Source: Paracoccaceae bacterium (GTDB lineage Bacteria > Pseudomonadota > Alphaproteobacteria > Rhodobacterales > Rhodobacteraceae). Taken from it: 8,434 nt of DNA. The notes beneath the pieces were generated by a model. That model saw only the letters and a list, made by a program, of their open reading frames with translations, had not been told where the DNA came from and ran no database searches. Below, piece by piece: positions 5,287 through 8,434 of the stretch. Positions within the stretch are counted from its first letter, which is position 1. The number at the start of each line of letters is the position of its first letter. The stretch is from NCBI GenBank assembly GCA_023263735.1, contig JALQUQ010000108.1:1-8434 (forward strand), read 5' to 3'. The position numbers and the translations under genes were made by a program.

Positions 5287-6284
5287 GACAGGCCCAGCAG
5301 GCGGAGCACTTCGCGCGGGGCCGGTTGCCGCCAGACGGTCTGAAAGCTTTCGACCACATTGTCGCCCGTGACACCAATGCCAGGCAGGGCGACCCAGGCG
5401 GGAACGGGGCGACCCAAAAGGCACAGGATCACGGTCTGGGCGGCTGCGACCCCTTGCAGGAAAGGCTGTTGGGCGGCGATGCAGCACAAAGAGTCGCCTC
5501 GGGCAAGGGCGATGGCGGCCGCCTCCCCAAGGTCCACGGTCGCCATGGGCATCGTTACGCCCCGTTCGGCAAGGCGGGTGGCCGCGGCCAGGGCCGGCGT
5601 GTCCCAGACAACGAAAAGCCCGGCCAGATCGGGGTTGGCCGACAAAAGATCATCCGCGGATGCGGCCGCATCTTCGATCCGTGCAAAGCGGCGCAGGCGG
5701 GGGGTGACGTCGGGGCGGTTGACCTGAAGCCATTTGGTAAAGGCGATCTCACGCTCGTTCGTGGCAAAGAAATCGGCGGCAAAGCCAAGGACACCGATGT
5801 CTGCGCCGGGGGGGATATGCGCCGACAGCCCCGCCGCCGCGATCTTGCCCAGACCGAAATTGTCGGACGACACCAGCGCGGTGTAATCCTTGCCCGGCAA
5901 CAGACCGGTCGGCGCATTGTCCAACAGGACCAGCTTTATCCCCGCCTCGGACACGCGGCGATGCGCGGCGGCCACCTGTTCGTTCGCCACCGGCAGGGAC
6001 AGGATCGCATCGGGGCGTTGCGCGATCAGCCGGTCGAGTTCGGCCACCTGCAGATCGGGAGAAAAGGCACAATCGACCACATCGATCACCGCCGCGCCGC
6101 AATCGCCAAAAATGCCCATCATGCCGGCCAGTTGCTGTTTGGCCCAGTCGCTTTCCAAGGTGTGCAGGACCACGGCCACGCGCCACCCTGCCGCTTTGGC
6201 GGCGGTGCGGTCGTCGGGCAACAGGCTGACCCGTTCGGGGGGCGCGGCGCGTTCACCATGCGGGCCAAGGCCGGATATCGTCAT
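5274..6284 (-). CDS. Sugar-binding protein of the periplasmic-binding type-1 fold, lacking a signal peptide
   Basis: This 336-residue protein resembles ribose/xylose-type substrate-binding proteins (Peripla_BP_4-like). After a hydrophilic N-terminus come WRVAVVLHTLESDWAKQQLA (34-53), a beta-alpha repeat with DAILSLPVANEQV (92-104) and IKLVLLDNAPTG (116-127), a Ser-Ser-Asp-Asn hinge region (139-142), GADIGVLGFAADFFATNERE (160-179), LFVVWDTPALAAA (223-235) and the late FLQGVAAAQTVILCLLGRPVP (275-295). ABC-transporter binding proteins carry a Sec signal or lipobox. The N-terminus here (MTISGLGPHGERAAPPERVS) is polar, so a cytoplasmic protein is likely. It also lacks a LacI-type DNA-binding domain. 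The start at 6284 has AGGAG eight bases upstream and overlaps the ROK stop as ATGA, implying coupled translation and probably a joint role, perhaps as ligand sensor for the ROK regulator. Confidence 0.85.
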   Translation of the reverse strand: MTISGLGPHGERAAPPERVSLLPDDRTAAKAAGWRVAVVLHTLESDWAKQQLAGMMGIFGDCGAAVIDVVDCAFSPDLQVAELDRLIAQRPDAILSLPVANEQVAAAHRRVSEAGIKLVLLDNAPTGLLPGKDYTALVSSDNFGLGKIAAAGLSAHIPPGADIGVLGFAADFFATNEREIAFTKWLQVNRPDVTPRLRRFARIEDAAASADDLLSANPDLAGLFVVWDTPALAAATRLAERGVTMPMATVDLGEAAAIALARGDSLCCIAAQQPFLQGVAAAQTVILCLLGRPVPAWVALPGIGVTGDNVVESFQTVWRQPAPREVLRLLGLSRGT

Positions 6285-7651
6285 GTCGCAAGCTCCTGTC
6301 CGGGCCGCGACCGCGGCGGCGGGGGGGGCGATGTCGCCGCGGCAAGCCGGTCTTGCAGGGCGGCAAAGGCAGAATGGGCAAGGGGGCTGCCCTGCATCAC
6401 CCATTCCTTCAGGAAACCGGGCGCGAAAAGCTGTTCCGATGCCACGCGGGCCGCGCCGACCAAGCCGGCAGAACTGCCCATCTGCGAACGGATGATCCTG
6501 AGATCACGGGTGACGAAAGGATGCGATGCGCCATAGACCGACTCGCGCAGGGCCGCGAGGAGGGTATCGTTCGTCTGCACGATCGCCCCCGACAGCACGA
6601 TCAGTTCGGGGTTCAGCGCATTGGCCAGCGTCGCCACCACCTGACCGATCAGATGGCCCGACTCCGTCAGGATCGCGACCGAGGCGGGATCGCCCGTCTG
6701 GGCGGCCTGCGAAACCTCGATGGCGGTGATCTCGCCCCCGCGGCGCTGAAGATCGGCCAGCATCGGGCTGCGTCCGTCCTGCGCGGCCTGCTGGCCCGCG
6801 CGCTGGATCATGTCTGAACCCGCAAGGGCATCGAGCGTGCCGCTGCGCCCCGCCGATGTGATGGGCAGCGACCCGATCAACCCCGCCGCCCCATGTGCGC
6901 CACGGTAAAGCTGGCCGTCACAGACGATGCCCGCCCCGATGCGGCGGCCGACCTTGAGAAAAAGCATGCTGCGCGTGCCGGTCCCCGCGCCTGCGTGCAA
7001 TTCGCCCATCGTCATGGTTTCGACGCTTGAGCGCATCCAGACGGGCACGCCGAAATCGCGGGTCAGCGTCTCCACCAGCGGAAAGCCTTCCCAGGCGGGA
7101 AGGACGGGCGGGGTGGCGGTCAGGAATTCGCCCTCGGCTGCACCTTGCACGGCACCGGGCACCGAAAGGGAAATGCCCCAGATGCTGCCCTGCGGCGCAT
7201 GACGCTCCATCGACCAGCGAAACAGCGCCGTCAGACGCTCGGCCAGTTCGGCGGGCGGGGCCGTCAGGTCGGCGGCTTCGTGATGTTCGGTCAGGAGTTT
7301 GCCGGACAGGTCCGCCACCCCCACCCCGATCGCGGTCTGATCCAGCGTGGCGACAAGGATCGCGGCACGTCTTGCGGCAAAGCGCACCAGTCGCGGGGCG
7401 CGCCCCCCCGTGGCGGTGCCCAGTTCGCTTTCATCGACCAGCCCAAGATCGCCCAGCATCGTCAGGCGGTCGGCCACCACGGCGCGGCCGAATTCGCTTT
7501 GACGTTCCAGTTCCTGCCGCGTGTTGGCGGCACCCGTCCGTACGAGGTTCAGGAGTTCGACCAGCGATGGCGCCGCGGTCTCTGCCGTGCGCGGCCGCCC
7601 TTTGCCACGGGGGCGGGCCGATTCGGAAAGGTCGGGTCCGGTCGGGGGCAA
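6281..7651 (-). CDS. ROK-family transcriptional regulator with degenerate kinase and zinc motifs
   Basis: This protein of about 456 residues pairs an N-terminal winged helix-turn-helix (about 31-72; TRQELERQSEFGRAVVADRL) with a ROK sugar-kinase-like domain. ROK landmarks are GISLSVPGAV (159-168), W-EGFPLVETL (187-196), GELHAGAGTGTRSMLFLKVG (216-235), GAGIVCDGQLYRGAHGAAGL (239-258) and LNPELIVLSGAIV (346-358). The catalytic Asp region (NDAN in kinases) reads RSSVETM. The zinc motif expected after the LIGSLPI segment has no cysteines (TSAGRSGTLDALAG), so it is a regulator rather than an enzyme. The frame is open to 7705 with another TTG, but TTG at 7651 has AAAAGGA seven bases before it and is preferred. 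The C-terminus is Pro/Arg-rich (SPPPPPRSRPGQ). It is divergent from the isomerase gene, which it probably represses. Confidence 0.87.
   Translation of the reverse strand: MPPTGPDLSESARPRGKGRPRTAETAAPSLVELLNLVRTGAANTRQELERQSEFGRAVVADRLTMLGDLGLVDESELGTATGGRAPRLVRFAARRAAILVATLDQTAIGVGVADLSGKLLTEHHEAADLTAPPAELAERLTALFRWSMERHAPQGSIWGISLSVPGAVQGAAEGEFLTATPPVLPAWEGFPLVETLTRDFGVPVWMRSSVETMTMGELHAGAGTGTRSMLFLKVGRRIGAGIVCDGQLYRGAHGAAGLIGSLPITSAGRSGTLDALAGSDMIQRAGQQAAQDGRSPMLADLQRRGGEITAIEVSQAAQTGDPASVAILTESGHLIGQVVATLANALNPELIVLSGAIVQTNDTLLAALRESVYGASHPFVTRDLRIIRSQMGSSAGLVGAARVASEQLFAPGFLKEWVMQGSPLAHSAFAALQDRLAAATSPPPPPRSRPGQELAT
6321..6328 (-). repeat. Run of eight G (C8 in the mRNA) near the 3' end of the ROK gene
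   Basis: This homopolymer encodes part of the Pro5 stretch in the ROK C-terminus, about 40 bases before the stop. It contains a formal X-XXY-YYZ heptamer (C CCC CCG) in the ROK frame. The -1 frame is the binding-protein frame, and it is open across this site, so a shift here would fuse the two products. The tract is also prone to slipped-strand mutation and to sequencing error. Confidence 0.5.
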
Positions 7652-7710
7652 GGCTGCGTCCTTTTGGGTTTCGCAAGGGATACGGGCGCGACTTATGCCG
7701 TGCAAGAAAA

Positions 7711-7737
7711 AACTTTTGTCGTAAAAATGCAGAAGTT
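7711..7737. promoter_or_regulatory. AT-rich dyad in the ROK/isomerase divergent spacer, candidate operator
   Basis: AACTTTTGT (7711-7719) and GCAGAAGTT (7729-7737) form an inverted repeat matching at 7 of 9 positions around a 9-base spacer. ROK regulators commonly bind AT-rich dyads between themselves and the genes they control, so this is a plausible operator. It lies within the longer TTG-initiated reading frame, but upstream of the TTG start at 7651 that I prefer. Confidence 0.4.
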
Positions 7738-7757
7738 ATAAAAGATACGCAGAAATA
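7729..7757. repeat. Direct repeats of GCAGAA 20 bases apart
   Basis: GCAGAAGTTAT (7729-7739) and GCAGAAATATT (7749-7759) are similar over 11 bases and spaced 20 bases start to start, about two helical turns. Same-face spacing suits binding of a dimeric regulator. They overlap the right arm of the dyad at 7711-7737. Confidence 0.3.
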
Positions 7758-7760
7758 TTA

Positions 7761-7789
7761 TTGACCAACGACGAATCCACGCCTAACCA
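7761..7789 (+). promoter_or_regulatory. Candidate promoter for the isomerase gene
   Basis: TTGACC (7761-7766) is followed by a 17-base gap and TAACCA (7784-7789), about 84 bases before the ATG at 7873. The -35 is good (five of six), the -10 is poor. It lies immediately after the AT-rich repeats, so a repressor bound there could block it. The leader that follows holds a GC hairpin at 7824-7845 (GCAGG/CCTGC with an inner GGG/CCC). Confidence 0.4.
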
Positions 7790-7872
7790 AGCGGTCACGG
7801 TCAGAGGAGGCCGGCAGAAAGCGGCAGGCTGGGGGCACCCCCTGCGGTCGGGCCGCAAGAGGAGAGAGATCG

Positions 7873-8434
7873 ATGACAGCGTGGAAACTGGCCTATCACG
7901 CCAATTGCTGGGGCGGCCTTGGCGGGGATGCGGTGGGCGTCACATCCGTCACGCAACTGGCCTATCGCACCTTTGGCGACATGGACCGCGCCTGCGCCGA
8001 CATCGCCGCTGCCGGATATGCCGGGGTCGAGATGTTCGACGGCAACCTGCTGGACGGCAGTGCCGCCCGGATGCGCAAGATGCTGGCCGATAACGGGCTG
8101 GATCTGGTTGCCACCTATGCGGGCGGCAATTTCATCTTTGACGACATCCTGCCCGAGGAACTGGCCCGCGTGACGCGCGCCGCCGACCGCGCCGCCGAAC
8201 TGGGCGCACCGCATCTGGTCGTGGGGGGCGGGGCCAAGCGCTTCGACGGCACACGCGAGCCGGATTATCACAAGCTGGGCGCGGCGCTTGACCGCGTGAA
8301 GGCGCTGGCCGAGGCGCGGGGGCTGCGGGCGCATTACCACCCGCATCTGTCGACCATCATCGAAGGCCCGGCCGAAGTGGCCAAGATCTTCGATCTGACC
8401 GCCATCGATTTCTGCCCCGACACGGCGCATCTGG
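7873..8434 (+). CDS. Sugar phosphate isomerase/epimerase-like TIM barrel (3' end outside the window)
   Basis: The 187 visible residues belong to the xylose-isomerase-like/AP-endonuclease-2 superfamily, metal-dependent TIM barrels that include IolE (inosose dehydratase) and several sugar isomerases and epimerases. The start MTAWKLAYHANCWGG is preceded by GGAGAG. Family landmarks are AAAGYAGVEMFDGN (45-58, with Glu53), the glycine-rich strand LVVGGGAKR (115-123), AHYHPHLSTIIE (153-164, His154/156/158 and Glu164) and IDFCPDTAHL (178-187, Asp183 and His186). The last two are the usual metal and substrate ligand regions. The YHPH-x-x-x-x-x-E and D-T-x-H layout is close to IolE-type proteins, though a specific reaction cannot be given. 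Typical length is about 270-300 residues, so roughly a third is missing at the window edge. The gene is divergent from the ROK regulator, its probable repressor. Confidence 0.9.
   Translation, partial: MTAWKLAYHANCWGGLGGDAVGVTSVTQLAYRTFGDMDRACADIAAAGYAGVEMFDGNLLDGSAARMRKMLADNGLDLVATYAGGNFIFDDILPEELARVTRAADRAAELGAPHLVVGGGAKRFDGTREPDYHKLGAALDRVKALAEARGLRAHYHPHLSTIIEGPAEVAKIFDLTAIDFCPDTAHL

Noticed and set aside
6285..6404. Upstream extension of the binding-protein gene to an ATG at 6404
   Set aside because: The extra 40 residues are Cys/Pro/Ala-rich and overlap the ROK coding region. AGGAG with ideal spacing and the ATGA overlap support the start at 6284. The open extension is kept only as the basis of the frameshift idea.
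5325..6536. Long open frame on the plus strand (403 codons)
   Set aside because: It is antisense to the binding-protein and ROK genes, has Gly/Arg/Gln-rich composition, no domain and no ribosome binding site support.
7027..7764. Plus-strand open frames of 198-245 codons opposite the ROK gene
   Set aside because: They have Arg/Pro/Ser-rich shadow composition and no family resemblance, and the ROK domain is unmistakable on the other strand.
7801..8430. Minus-strand open frame of 209 codons opposite the isomerase
   Set aside because: It is antisense to a clear TIM-barrel protein with conserved metal-ligand motifs and shows no recognisable domain of its own.
1..8434. CRISPR array, tRNA or rRNA gene, complete insertion sequence
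   Set aside because: I see no regularly spaced repeats, no cloverleaf-like segment with a T-loop GTTC, no rRNA-like stretch, and no transposase with a catalytic domain or paired terminal repeats.

Overview
The window looks like the chromosome of an alphaproteobacterium, most likely a member of the Rhodobacteraceae/Paracoccaceae. The evidence is the high GC content, GGAG-type ribosome binding sites, short intergenic spacings, and a gene set (DmdA-related GcvT-fold methyltransferase, Lrp/AsnC regulator, ROK regulator beside a sugar isomerase) that is familiar from that group. This placement is an inference. I see no rRNA, tRNA or CRISPR array and no complete mobile element.

Left block (1-2845, all on the minus strand). 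Reading in the direction of transcription: an Lrp/AsnC-family regulator (2845-2330); a 165-base gap with repeats; a tetrahydrofolate-dependent methyltransferase related to DMSP demethylase DmdA (2164-1022); an OsmC-family protein (999-550); and an enoyl-CoA hydratase-like frame starting at 524. The methyltransferase, OsmC and hydratase genes are separated by only 22-25 bases and are probably co-transcribed. The hydratase is broken. After about 100 residues it loses the rest of the crotonase fold and runs in frame, without a stop, into a membrane-anchored protein that has its own ATG and ribosome binding site (200) and leaves the window at base 1.

Middle block (2846-5273). On the minus strand there is a 69-residue helix-turn-helix protein resembling the N-terminus of an IS630-type transposase (3180-2971), and a secreted PepSY-like protein with a Gly-Asp-Arg-Gly repeat tail (3893-3360). 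Divergent from these, on the plus strand, is a secreted two-part protein of unknown function (4133-5242). It converges on the next gene, and a perfect 10-bp inverted repeat lies between them.

Right block (5274-8434). A ROK-family regulator (7651-6281, probable TTG start) is translationally coupled through an ATGA overlap to a type-1 periplasmic-binding-fold protein that has no signal peptide (6284-5274). Divergent from them is a sugar phosphate isomerase/epimerase-like TIM barrel (7873 onward, cut by the window edge). The AT-rich 221-base divergent spacer carries a dyad and direct repeats. It is the likely control region of a carbohydrate (possibly inositol-like) catabolic locus that continues to the right.

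The points most worth following are the broken hydratase/membrane-protein junction, the DmdA-like methyltransferase cluster of unknown substrate, and the ROK plus signal-less binding protein pair. In that pair, a run of eight C in the mRNA lies where a -1 shift would fuse the two proteins.
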